This document shows, in pieces, positions 56,069 to 64,000 of a stretch of 64,000 bases of DNA. Source of the stretch: Zobellia laminariae (GTDB taxonomy: Bacteria > Bacteroidota > Bacteroidia > Flavobacteriales > Flavobacteriaceae); NCBI RefSeq assembly GCF_009725995.1, contig NZ_RCNS01000002.1, forward strand, positions 1 through 64,000, read 5' to 3'. Below the pieces are notes generated by a model. The model was given only the letters and a program-made list of their open reading frames with translations, made no database searches and was not told the DNA's origin. Position numbers and translations under genes: made by a program. Position 1 is the first letter of the stretch; each line of letters begins with the position of its first letter.

Positions 56069-57209
56069 CTTTGTGTATTTCTTTATCTAAATAGTGTTCT
56101 AATATGTCCATATCAACATCAACACCCAAACCAGGTGTACGCGGAACTTCTAAATGTCCGTTTTCTAATTTTACCTTGTGAAGGGTAACCTCGTCGCGAA
56201 GGGCATTTTCCGTTCTGTCCAATTCCATTGTAGGCAGGTCGTTGTACATTCTGCCTGGATTCTTATCCAAATTGGCCACCAAATGAATTGCTGCACTTAT
56301 GGCAATCCAAGTGCCCCAAGTATGTGGTACTACATCTTTGTTATACGCTTGTGCTAGATTGGTGATTCGTTTAGCTTCGGTTAAACCTCCCGTAGCGCAG
56401 ATGTCTGGTTGTGCTATATCTACACAATCATTGTCAAAAAGACGTTTAAAACCAAACTTCAAATATTCGCATTCACCACCTGCAATAGGTATAGTTGTAT
56501 TTTCTCTTAGTCTGCGGTAACCATCATAATCCTCTGGTGATACCGGTTCTTCAAACCAAGAAATATCATATTTTTCAGCTTTTCGAGCCAATTCTATGGC
56601 CTCTTTATAAGAATAAGCGTGGTTGGAATCTATCATTAAGCGCATATCTGGACCAATGGCTTTGCGTATAGCAGCAATGTATTTTAAGTCTTGCTGAATA
56701 CCCAGTCCGACTTTCATTTTGGTAGCCTTAAACCCTTGGGATTTATACAATAAGGCTTCATTGACCAAAAGCTCTTCAAGATTTTCGTTTCGTGTAAAAT
56801 AAAGTCCTGTAGCGTAGGGTTCAATAATTGGGTTTTTAATTCCGCCCAATAAAACGGATACCGGTTGATTTAGTAATTTCCCTTTAATATCCCATAAAGC
56901 AACATCTATAGCACTTATAGCCGCTTGGAAAGCACCACTTCTAGCGTAATCCATAGAGCGCCTGTACATTTCTTGCCAAAGGATTTCATGTTCTAAGGCA
57001 CTCTTTCCTAAAAGAAAAGGAGTAAAAAAGTCTATTCCGGATTTTATGACCGCTGCAGGGCCGTAGCCTTCTCCCCATCCGTAAGTGCCATCATCCAGTG
57101 TTATTTTTACGATACATATTTTACGGGTATCATACTGCCATTGCGAAAAATAGAAGGGTGTGTCTAATTTATGTGTAATAACAAAAGGCTCTATCTTCTG
57201 GATTTTCAT
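56043..57209 (-). CDS. dauB: Enolase-superfamily enzyme, probable 3,6-anhydro-D-galactonate cycloisomerase
   Basis: 388 aa of the mandelate racemase/muconate-lactonizing group. ATKMKVGLG holds the catalytic KxK region, MIDSNHAYS, WFEEPVSPEDY and AGGECEY supply the three metal ligands (D, E, E) and VPHTWGTWIA the catalytic His. Cycloisomerases of this type open the anhydro ring to give 2-keto-3-deoxygalactonate. Galactonate dehydratase (DgoD) would be the alternative; both give the same product. The gene follows the RhaT-like permease by 34 bases. Confidence 0.84.
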   Translation of the reverse strand: MKIQKIEPFVITHKLDTPFYFSQWQYDTRKICIVKITLDDGTYGWGEGYGPAAVIKSGIDFFTPFLLGKSALEHEILWQEMYRRSMDYARSGAFQAAISAIDVALWDIKGKLLNQPVSVLLGGIKNPIIEPYATGLYFTRNENLEELLVNEALLYKSQGFKATKMKVGLGIQQDLKYIAAIRKAIGPDMRLMIDSNHAYSYKEAIELARKAEKYDISWFEEPVSPEDYDGYRRLRENTTIPIAGGECEYLKFGFKRLFDNDCVDIAQPDICATGGLTEAKRITNLAQAYNKDVVPHTWGTWIAISAAIHLVANLDKNPGRMYNDLPTMELDRTENALRDEVTLHKVKLENGHLEVPRTPGLGVDVDMDILEHYLDKEIHKDGAAKIRS

Positions 57210-57243
57210 AATAAAAGTGCTTATAGTTTAATTAATGGTTAGC

Positions 57244-58251
57244 TTAATAATTGGCGTACCCTAAAATACAAATGGCGATGATGAGAACGGCTAGACCCGC
57301 TAGTAAAATTTTAAAAGGTTTGTCTGCATTTTTCCATTCCCCTTCTCTAAAACCCCAAATATTGCTAATAATCAAAGCGAGCCCTAAAAGTATAGGCCAT
57401 CCCACAACGGGGCCTAGATTGCCCATAAGTGCTGCGCCTTGACCATAAACCCCTAATGCAGCGAACCAAAAAATACCTGCTGCAATAGCCCATTTTAAAG
57501 CCTTGCCCTTGTTGGGAATTGAATAGGCGTTCCATGATTTATTTTTGATAAAAAGGTAGAGAGCATAACCACCGTTCATAACAAACGCACCCAATAAAAC
57601 AACCACCCATGATGCTAAACTAGCATTTTGGGCACCTACACCATAATCGTTTACAGCTATTGCTGCAACCGGTGCCGCGTTGGAAAAACCAACGTTTAAA
57701 AAGGCGGATAAAACACCTGATGCTACGGCAATCAATACCCCAATTTTTATAGATTTAGTTGTTGTTGTGGAATTACTGTGTAATTTATCTCTTTGGACAC
57801 CTGCTACCGCGGTAATTGCAACGCCCACAAGGAGTAAGGCAACACCTAACATTATGATTGGGAATGACGGTTGGTCAAACGCTCCTTCAATCTGAAAAAG
57901 AGGAATAATGGAACCAACTGATGCGGCAAGACCCATAACAATACCATAGGTAATAGAAATACCGGTTTTCTCTACACTAACTCCAAAAAGAATACCACCA
58001 ATACCCCAAAGGAAACCGTAAAAGGCAGCTAATAATAAAGTGCTACTATCAGCTTTAGAAATGATTTCAAAAAGGTTGGGCATGACAATTAACGCCCAGA
58101 TAATTGGGAATAATATCATGGCCGTAAAGGCGTGGACTAACCACCAAGCTTCCCATTTTAATGGTGCAATGTGTTTCATTCCTAAACCAAAAGTTCCTTG
58201 AAAGAAACTAGCGAATAGAATTAAAACGATAGCTAATAGATAGGTATCCAT
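57244..58251 (-). CDS. RhaT-like sugar permease
   Basis: I start at ATG 58251 (MDTYLLAIVLILFASFFQGTFGLGMKHI) rather than the longer 58320. The longer start would fall on the CAAA/TTTG box of the composite element, and its 23 extra residues are hydrophilic. Ten hydrophobic helices, similar to L-rhamnose-proton symporters (WEAWWLVHAF, FLWGIGGILFGVSVEKTGISITYGIVMG). The cargo is probably an anhydro-sugar or acid of this locus. First gene of the long unit down to the sulfatase at 49103. Confidence 0.85.
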   Translation of the reverse strand: MDTYLLAIVLILFASFFQGTFGLGMKHIAPLKWEAWWLVHAFTAMILFPIIWALIVMPNLFEIISKADSSTLLLAAFYGFLWGIGGILFGVSVEKTGISITYGIVMGLAASVGSIIPLFQIEGAFDQPSFPIIMLGVALLLVGVAITAVAGVQRDKLHSNSTTTTKSIKIGVLIAVASGVLSAFLNVGFSNAAPVAAIAVNDYGVGAQNASLASWVVVLLGAFVMNGGYALYLFIKNKSWNAYSIPNKGKALKWAIAAGIFWFAALGVYGQGAALMGNLGPVVGWPILLGLALIISNIWGFREGEWKNADKPFKILLAGLAVLIIAICILGYANY

Positions 58252-58319
58252 ATGTGTTGTTTTGTTTTCTTTGGAATTAATACTATTGAAGTGAGATGTG
58301 CTCAAATCCTCATATGACA

Positions 58320-58389
58320 CAAAGAAAATTGAATATGAAGCAGATGGATTCTCGGATTTTACCCTAGTATGACATTATTTTATCCTAGT
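58320..58389 (-). promoter_or_regulatory. Composite regulatory element, copy C (RhaT-dau-GH129-sulfatase)
   Basis: On the + strand: CAAA at 58320-58323, ATTTTACCCTAGT at 58356-58368, spacer ATGACATT, ATTTTATCCTAGT at 58377-58389. The two repeats differ at one base and start 21 bp apart. CAAA starts 36 bp from the first repeat. This is the clearest repeat pair of the four. The likely start codon, 58251, leaves room for a short leader. Confidence 0.75.
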
Positions 58390-58399
58390 TAAGGATAGG

Positions 58400-59701
58400 T
58401 TAGAGTTGGGTGAAATAATATAATGCCAGCACAAGAAGCCCTCCGCTTAAAGCAACCACGCCCGATAATAAACTGAAAGATTTTAGCAAGCGTGAAACGG
58501 AAACCTCGTGTACTTCTTTAAATAACCAAAAGAAGCTACTGTTTACGTGGATAATCCCAAGAGAACCCGCACCAATTGCCGCGGCGGTAAACGTAGGGTG
58601 CAGGGTGCCATTAGAAATTAATGGAGCAACAATTGAGGCCGTAGTGATAAGTGAAACCGTAATTGATCCTGTAACCGTAGTAAAAAGAAAACTCAATAGG
58701 AATGGAATAACTACACCCATAGCTGCAATATCATCTACATCGGAAAACATTGAACCTACTATTTCAGTGTCTTTAATTACCTGCCCAAAAGCACCACCTG
58801 TACCGGTAATGAGAATGACAATAGCTGATTTCTCTCCCGAAGTTTTGAAAAATGTATTCAAACGGGTAGAAAAATCTTTTCTAGGGAGTAAAGGAAGTGC
58901 AAAAAGTAAACCTATAAGAAGTGCCCATACAGGGTTTTTTATAAACGCGATAAATCCGTTTTCCGATGGGAAAATAGTGCCTATGGACATAAGGAATAGT
59001 GGTACTAATAAAGCGGCAAAAGGTAATACTCTTTTGAACCCGGTCAACTCCTTTATTTTTGATGCCTCATCAATAGTTGTCTCAGGTAATTTAAGGTCCA
59101 AGTTTTTCTTGTTCAGCTTTATCCACAATAAACCTCCGGCTATTGCGGCTATGGCCACCACAATATTAATGGGAATCATGTCTCCAATGTTAATCTCAAG
59201 AATGGCCGCTACGGCAAGTGGTCCTGGTGTTGGTGGAATCAATGCATGGGCAACCGTAAGACTTATAGCTAAAGAAAGTCCTAGAGTAAGAACTGAATGA
59301 CCTGATTTTTTTGAAAGGACGAATATGGTTGGTAATAAGGTCAAATAAGCAACATCCATAAAAACGGGTATGCCAATCAAAAAACCGATTACGGCCATGC
59401 TCAATGGAAGGTACTTGGTGCCAAATAAATTAATAATGGTATTAGCTATGACATCTGCACCACCGGTTTGCGCTAGAATTTCACCCAGTAAAGTGCCAAA
59501 TAGAATAATGAGTCCTATCCATTTTAGAGTGTTGCCAAAACCGCTCAACAAACTTTCAGTAACCAATTCTACGGAACTGCCTGTGGTTAACCCTAGAATC
59601 AATCCTGAAATAAGTAGAGCAGGAATTGGGTGTACTTTGAATACGGTTACCGCAACAATGAGCAAAACAATACAGAGGATTAAAAATATAAGGCTGGTCA
59701 C
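58400..59701 (-). CDS. GntP family permease
   Basis: 433 aa with about twelve hydrophobic helices. GntP features: GLTTGSSVELVTESLLSGFGNTLKWIGLIILFGTLLGEIL, ALIPPTPGPLAVAAILEINIG and LGIIHVNSSFFWLFKEVHEVSVSRLLKSFS. Family members import gluconate, galactonate-type acids and other hydroxyacids with protons, which fits the import of a galactonate derivative. The start is GTG (59701); with composite element copy D lying 34 bases upstream, the leader would be very short, so the start or the promoter position needs care. Confidence 0.9.
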   Translation of the reverse strand: MTSLIFLILCIVLLIVAVTVFKVHPIPALLISGLILGLTTGSSVELVTESLLSGFGNTLKWIGLIILFGTLLGEILAQTGGADVIANTIINLFGTKYLPLSMAVIGFLIGIPVFMDVAYLTLLPTIFVLSKKSGHSVLTLGLSLAISLTVAHALIPPTPGPLAVAAILEINIGDMIPINIVVAIAAIAGGLLWIKLNKKNLDLKLPETTIDEASKIKELTGFKRVLPFAALLVPLFLMSIGTIFPSENGFIAFIKNPVWALLIGLLFALPLLPRKDFSTRLNTFFKTSGEKSAIVILITGTGGAFGQVIKDTEIVGSMFSDVDDIAAMGVVIPFLLSFLFTTVTGSITVSLITTASIVAPLISNGTLHPTFTAAAIGAGSLGIIHVNSSFFWLFKEVHEVSVSRLLKSFSLLSGVVALSGGLLVLALYYFTQL

Positions 59702-59734
59702 GCGATTGTATTAAAGTTAGGATGGCTATCCAAA

Positions 59735-59804
59735 CAAAAATAATTTAAATATACGCTCATGAAAATGCGTGCATTAACCATTGTAGGCACTATTGTAACC
59801 TTCC
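59735..59804 (-). promoter_or_regulatory. Composite regulatory element, copy D (GntP)
   Basis: On the + strand: CAAA at 59735-59738, GCATTAACCATTG at 59771-59783, spacer TAGGCACT, ATTGTAACCTTCC at 59792-59804. Same 36- and 21-bp offsets as the other copies. The block GGCACTATTgTAACCTT differs from copy A at one base in 17. Confidence 0.68.
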
Positions 59805-59853
59805 TAATATATTCTAGAGAAAACAAAATGGAGACAATTGTATTTAATTTGAC

Positions 59854-60738
59854 TTATACCATCTCTTTCTTCTCATTATATTTCTGCATGTATTCGGTTG
59901 GGGTAATATTCATTAAAGCTTTAAACTGTCTGTTGAAATTAGTAAGCGTATTGAAGCCAGATTGGTAACAAACGGTGGAGATTTGCATTTCGCCTTCTAT
60001 TAAAAGTTTACAAGCATTGCGTAAGCGTATTTCATTCAAGTATTGCGTAAATGATTTTCGAGTTTTCTTTTTGAAGTACCTGCAGAACGCATTTGGAGTC
60101 ATATGCGCTATAGATGCAATTTCTTCTAACTCTATTTTCTTTTCGAAATTTTCCGTCAGGAAATTTATGATTTTACGCATCCTGTCCTTTTCATTGCTGT
60201 TGTAAGTATTGGCAATTACTTCGGAACATAAAGACTCATAATTTTCACTCATAGATAAGATGTCCAAAATCTTTAAAAGCCCTACAATACTAGACAATCC
60301 TTGGTCTCCAACAAGTCCAGAGATAAGATTATGAACCATATAAGTGGCAGATTCGGAGAATTTCACTCCTCTGTCTGCTCGTTGCATAAGACCTTTTAAA
60401 CGTTTTGATTCCGTTAAGTCAAGAAACTCGCTTCCTAAAAAATTGGGTTCAAATTTTATTACAATCAGGTTAACAGCTTCAGCTTCCTGCTGGTCGTTAT
60501 AATACTCCTTATGATTTTTAAACAGATGTGGAATGTTACTGCCAATAAGGTATAATTCACCGGGGGCAAAACTTCCAATTGAGTTTCCTACATAACGCGT
60601 TCCGCTACTTTTAATAAAGTAAATTAGCTCTAATTCCTTGTGAAAATGCCAGTTCTGTTCAATACATGGTAATCTGTCTTGACGTGCTAAAAAGGAATTT
60701 TCAGGTCGTTTTTCGGTTTGTTTGTACGTCAGCTTCAT
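59854..60738 (-). CDS. AraC family transcriptional regulator
   Basis: 294 aa. An N-terminal cupin-like sensor domain (NWHFHKELELIYFIKS, GELYLIGSNIPHLF) is followed by the AraC double helix-turn-helix (about 190-290: IELEEIASIAHMTPNAFCRYFKKKTRKSFTQYLNEIRL and ISTVCYQSGFNTLTNFNRQFKAL). It stands at the end of the galactan locus. AraC proteins bind direct repeats about two helical turns apart, the form seen in the four composite elements, so it is the best candidate activator. In Z. galactanivorans an AraC-type regulator next to this locus is, as I recall, needed for growth on carrageenan. Confidence 0.92.
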   Translation of the reverse strand: MKLTYKQTEKRPENSFLARQDRLPCIEQNWHFHKELELIYFIKSSGTRYVGNSIGSFAPGELYLIGSNIPHLFKNHKEYYNDQQEAEAVNLIVIKFEPNFLGSEFLDLTESKRLKGLMQRADRGVKFSESATYMVHNLISGLVGDQGLSSIVGLLKILDILSMSENYESLCSEVIANTYNSNEKDRMRKIINFLTENFEKKIELEEIASIAHMTPNAFCRYFKKKTRKSFTQYLNEIRLRNACKLLIEGEMQISTVCYQSGFNTLTNFNRQFKALMNITPTEYMQKYNEKKEMV

Positions 60739-61225
60739 AGTCTCTTTCTTTTTGTTTCCTCAGTTTAAAAGCCAAAAGAAGACTTCTCAAAATTTGGATA
60801 ATCTCTTTTTTATGAGAATAAGATTCTTATAAAGATATAAAATTACCTGAATTATTGATGGTTATTAATTTTTGGAGATAGAATAGTGTAAATTGAATTT
60901 GCATTTAAATCTATTATTCCAAGGTTCATTAGCATAGTAATAGTATGTAATAAGGGGGAGATAAATTTTAGTAATTATATGATTTTTGTCTAGGAGGATG
61001 ATATTCAGTTAAATAGTTTCTTTTTTAACTTTTTCAGCTCCAGTTGAGCAGCACACTACAGGATAGTAAACAAAAAATGCTTCATTAGTTTTAGACACTT
61101 AGAAGCATAGATTGTTAATTAAAAAAGACCAATGCTTTTCATTCAAACCAACTCATAATAGGAAATTTATTGGGTTTTAGCCAATGATGTTTCTGTTAAA
61201 ACAAATCGAAGGTATGGCCATAAAA
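60739..61225. other. Intergenic region between divergent araC and heme lipoprotein genes
   Basis: About 490 AT-rich bases. I see no ORF, tRNA or stable hairpin. No copy of the composite CAAA/direct-repeat element is present in either direction, so neither the araC gene nor the heme lipoprotein gene seems to share the locus signal. No TAnnTTTG box with a well-placed TTG was found. Confidence 0.55.
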
Positions 61226-63907
61226 ATGTCGAAAATTGAAAAGTTATTTATCTATCTCTCCTGTGTTTTAGTTTTAGCAACTTCTTGTAAAACCGATACA
61301 AAAAAGGAAAGTGCGACAAATGCTGAGTCTCAAAACCCCAAAATAGCAAAGCTAAAATTACAACCAGGTTTTAGTGCGGAACATTTATATAGTCCCGGAG
61401 ATAATAATATGGGGTCTTGGGTTGCCATGACTTTTGATAATAAGGGTAGGTTAATCACCTCTGATCAATACGGTGCTTTATATAGAATGGAAGTTGCATC
61501 TATAGGATCGGAGAATCTTACGCCAAAAATAGAAAAACTTAAAATACAGACGGGTACGCAGGTTGCAGATTCAATCATACAAATGGGCTATGCCCAAGGT
61601 TTATTGTATGCTTTTAATAGCCTTTATGTTATGGTAAACCATAGAGGTAGTGATGAATTTGAAGAGAGTAGTGGTCTTTATCGTTTACAGGATACGGATA
61701 ATGATGATCAATACGATAAAATAACACTTCTAAAAGCTTTAGAGGGAGCCGGAGAACATGGTCCCCATAGTATTGTTCTTTCTCCTGATGGAGAATCACT
61801 TTATGTAATAGCTGGTAACCATACTGATTTACCTGAGATGGACGGTTATCGTCTTCCTAATAATTGGAAGGACGACAACTTATTTCCTCAAATAAAAGAC
61901 CCACGTGGCCATGCTAATGATCGTGGAGCACCAGGTGGTTGGGTAGCCAATCTCGACCCAGAAGGAAAGCAATGGGAACTTATAGCTTCGGGTTTTAGAA
62001 ATCCGTTTGATTTGGCTTTCAATGAGTTAGGAGATATGTTTGTTTATGATTCGGATATGGAATGGGATTTAGGTATGCCGTGGTATCGTCCAACACGAAT
62101 TTGCCATGTTACCAGTGGAGCCGAGTTTGGATGGCGAACCGGGAATGGAAAATGGTCAGCGGCTTATCCGGATAATGTACCTCCTGTAATTAATATAGGT
62201 CAAGGTTCTCCAACGAACGTATTGTCAGGAAGAGGGTCTAAATTCCCTGAAAAATATCAACATAGTATATTCGCTTTCGACTGGAGTTTTGGAATTATTT
62301 ATGCCATTGAGATGGAAATTGAAGGTTCATCATACCGTGGAGAGAAAGAAGAATTTCTATCGGGTATTCCACTTCCATTGACAGATGGAGTTATTGGTCC
62401 TGACGGAGCTATATACTTTATGACCGGTGGACGTAGGTTAGAATCGGATTTGTATCGGGTATACTATAACAATCAAGATGAACTAACGGAGGTTGTTGCA
62501 GATTTAGAGCAAACAAAAGAAAACACGATTCGTAAAAAATTAGAGACCTATCATGGTGCTCCCCAAGATGGAGCAATAGAATTTGCTTGGCCCTATTTAA
62601 ATAGTAAAGACCGGTTTATTCAATATGCTGCCCGTATTGCTGTGGAACATCAAGCAGTAAGCACTTGGCAAGAAAAGGTTTATTCGGAAACCGATGCGGT
62701 AAGAAAAATTCATGCTGCAGTAGCTTTGGCAAGACAGGGCGATAAAAGTCAGCAGAGCCGATTAATAAATTCCTTAGTTAATATTGATTACGTTAGTCTC
62801 TCTGAGCAGAACCAAGTAGACCTAGTTCGTGCTATAGAGCTTACCTTATCACGTTTTGGAAAACCGAATACTGATGTTAAAAGAAAAGTCAGCTCATATC
62901 TTTCAGCTCATTATCCAGCGGATACAGATGTGTTAAATCAATTACTGAGTAAGACATTGGTATTTGTAGATGATTCTTCCGTTATATCAAAAACACTTGC
63001 CTTGTTGGAGTCTGAAGAGGGGGAAAATGCCTCTGTTATGGCAAATACGGCTACGGAGGCATCAGATTTAATTCTTAGAAATCCGCAGTATGGAATGGAC
63101 ATTGCCGAAACATTAAAGAATATGCCATTAGCACAGCACACCTATTACGGCTTGGTATTACAAGATGCTACAACAGGGTGGACACCTGAATTAAGGGAGA
63201 GGTATTTCAAGTGGTTTTATAAAGCTTTTTCATTTAAAGCAGGACGTAGCTATATAGGTTTTATAGATAAAGCTAGAAAAAAGGCATTGACCCATGTGGC
63301 TGCAAATAAAATGGAATTTTACAATCAAATGTCTGGAGATTCCTTACTGAGTAAATCAGGGAATGAATTAGCTTCAAGTGCTATTCAGCCTAAAGGTCCA
63401 GGGAAGAAATGGGAAGAGAAAGACATTGCTCCGTTATTAGCCGATGGTTTGGATAATAGAAATTTTGAAACCGGTAGAAATATGTTTTTGGCTACCAATT
63501 GTATTACGTGTCATAGTATGCGTGGCGAAGGTCAGAACATTGGCCCGGAATTATCCCAAGTTGGTACGCGATTCTCCCCAGAAGATATTCTTAGGGCAAT
63601 TATTGATCCAAGTGATGTAATTTCAGACCAATACAATACAACCGTTTTTTCTTTAAAAGATGGAAACTCAATAGTAGGTAGATTGATCAGTGAAGAAGGA
63701 GCTAATTATAAGGTTTCTCAGAACCCGTATGCACCGGACATTCTAAGAACTATTCCTAAGGAAGATGTAACGGGAATGAAGATGTCTTCAGTTTCCTTGA
63801 TGCCACCGGGTAGTATTAATCGTTTGAGTGATGATGAGGTTAAAGATTTGTTGGCGTACCTTATTTCTGGTGGAGATGCCGAGAATGAGATGTTTAGCAA
63901 AGAATAA
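61226..63907 (+). CDS. PVC-type heme-binding lipoprotein dehydrogenase
   Basis: Started at ATG 61226, which gives a lipoprotein signal (LFIYLSCVLVLATSC); the ORF extends 14 codons further up. About 893 aa: a beta-propeller domain (about 40-420; GLLYAFNSLYVMVNH, SGFRNPFDLAFNELGDMFVYDSDMEWDLGMPWYRP), a HEAT-like helical region, and a C-terminal heme domain with CITCH (C759 from this start) followed by the family signature GPELSQVGTRFSPEDILRAIIDPSDVISDQY. Such proteins are numerous in Planctomycetota. It is thought to oxidise sugars or alcohols in the envelope. A second gene follows in the same direction. Confidence 0.88.
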   Translation: MSKIEKLFIYLSCVLVLATSCKTDTKKESATNAESQNPKIAKLKLQPGFSAEHLYSPGDNNMGSWVAMTFDNKGRLITSDQYGALYRMEVASIGSENLTPKIEKLKIQTGTQVADSIIQMGYAQGLLYAFNSLYVMVNHRGSDEFEESSGLYRLQDTDNDDQYDKITLLKALEGAGEHGPHSIVLSPDGESLYVIAGNHTDLPEMDGYRLPNNWKDDNLFPQIKDPRGHANDRGAPGGWVANLDPEGKQWELIASGFRNPFDLAFNELGDMFVYDSDMEWDLGMPWYRPTRICHVTSGAEFGWRTGNGKWSAAYPDNVPPVINIGQGSPTNVLSGRGSKFPEKYQHSIFAFDWSFGIIYAIEMEIEGSSYRGEKEEFLSGIPLPLTDGVIGPDGAIYFMTGGRRLESDLYRVYYNNQDELTEVVADLEQTKENTIRKKLETYHGAPQDGAIEFAWPYLNSKDRFIQYAARIAVEHQAVSTWQEKVYSETDAVRKIHAAVALARQGDKSQQSRLINSLVNIDYVSLSEQNQVDLVRAIELTLSRFGKPNTDVKRKVSSYLSAHYPADTDVLNQLLSKTLVFVDDSSVISKTLALLESEEGENASVMANTATEASDLILRNPQYGMDIAETLKNMPLAQHTYYGLVLQDATTGWTPELRERYFKWFYKAFSFKAGRSYIGFIDKARKKALTHVAANKMEFYNQMSGDSLLSKSGNELASSAIQPKGPGKKWEEKDIAPLLADGLDNRNFETGRNMFLATNCITCHSMRGEGQNIGPELSQVGTRFSPEDILRAIIDPSDVISDQYNTTVFSLKDGNSIVGRLISEEGANYKVSQNPYAPDILRTIPKEDVTGMKMSSVSLMPPGSINRLSDDEVKDLLAYLISGGDAENEMFSKE

Positions 63908-63942
63908 TAAAGTTAGAAGGTCAAAATAGAATAAAATTATTA

Positions 63943-64000
63943 ATGTCCACAGAAAGTTTTATACGTAAAGGGAAAGACAAAATTGGCAATACGGCCCAGG
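63943..64000 (+). CDS. Partial gene at the window end, function unknown
   Basis: An ATG at 63943 opens a reading frame with no stop before the window ends (MSTESFIRKGKDKIGNTAQ). It lies 36 bases after the heme lipoprotein gene in the same direction, so it may be its operon partner. Nineteen residues are too few to name a family. Confidence 0.45.
   Translation, partial: MSTESFIRKGKDKIGNTAQ

Noticed and set aside
58381..58397. Hairpin TATCCT-agtta-AGGATA as a terminator of the GntP gene
   Set aside because: It has short arms and no U run in the direction of GntP, and it lies inside the second repeat of composite element copy C.
58605..59300. 231-codon open frame on the + strand
   Set aside because: Antisense to the GntP permease gene, with the biased composition of a shadow frame and no recognisable domain.
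60901..60990. A fifth copy of the composite element near CAAGGTTCAT and ATTTTAGTAATTA upstream of araC
   Set aside because: The 10-mer is shared with the region near copy B, but the direct repeats are not 21 bp apart and no CAAA lies at the 36-bp offset.
1..64000. CRISPR arrays, insertion sequences, phage genes, tRNA genes
   Set aside because: I looked in all gaps and saw no regular spaced repeats, transposase or integrase reading frames, or cloverleaf sequences.

Overview
The window reads as chromosomal DNA of a marine member of the Flavobacteriaceae. Support comes from low G+C, SusC/SusD-type outer-membrane proteins, many lipoproteins, Bacteroidota-type promoters (TTG or TTTG near -33, TAnnTTTG near -7), small flavobacterial families (DUF6048, DUF6452, CCC-motif proteins) and a galactan-type sulfatase/GH127 locus. 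From memory, the right-hand gene order closely matches the core carrageenan locus of Zobellia galactanivorans, so Zobellia or a close relative is my best guess. No database was searched.

Layout. (1) 1-128: 3' end of a 5S rRNA gene and its terminator. (2) About 630-21790: carbohydrate and redox genes, mostly exported or lipid-anchored: a DUF1080 (3-keto-glycoside hydrolase-type) lipoprotein, a beta-propeller protein with a C-terminal azurin-like copper domain, a PVC-type cytochrome c lipoprotein, ThuA and DUF6503 proteins, a LacI regulator, a SusC/SusD pair, a DUF6807 lipoprotein, a Tat-exported and a lipoprotein Gfo/Idh/MocA oxidoreductase, and SDR-type fructuronate reductase plus mannonate dehydratase (UxuA). 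The lacI/susC gap carries a CG-centred LacI-type operator lying on the -33 box of a good promoter. (3) 21790-41300: housekeeping genes: DUF4268, ZIP transporter, two rRNA methyltransferases (RlmD and a THUMP enzyme), a mechanosensitive-channel-like protein, ornithine aminotransferase, small membrane proteins, a Smr protein, cysteine desulfurase, an M23 peptidase/TonB-receptor operon, ZapA, a 6S RNA and ribonuclease Y. (4) 41370-60740: a carrageenan/3,6-anhydro-D-galactose utilisation locus, all on the minus strand: two sulfatases, two GH127 enzymes (one lipoprotein, one with no signal), an MFS sugar porter, a GH129-like enzyme broken by a frameshift, the DauA-D type pathway (anhydrogalactose dehydrogenase, anhydrogalactonate cycloisomerase, KDGal kinase, KDPGal aldolase), RhaT-like and GntP-like permeases and an AraC regulator. 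It has no SusC/SusD pair and no endo-carrageenase. (5) 61226-64000: a second large PVC-type heme lipoprotein and the start of a further gene.

Main new observation. The locus divides into four apparent transcription units (sulfatase; GH127-MFS-GH127; RhaT-dauBACD-GH129-sulfatase; GntP). Upstream of every one lies the same composite element: two 13-bp direct repeats exactly 21 bp apart, a spacer ending GGCACT in three of four copies, and a CAAA (TTTG on the transcribed strand) whose start is exactly 36 bp from the start of the near repeat. This geometry fits an AraC-family activator; the regulator encoded at 59854-60738 is the obvious candidate.
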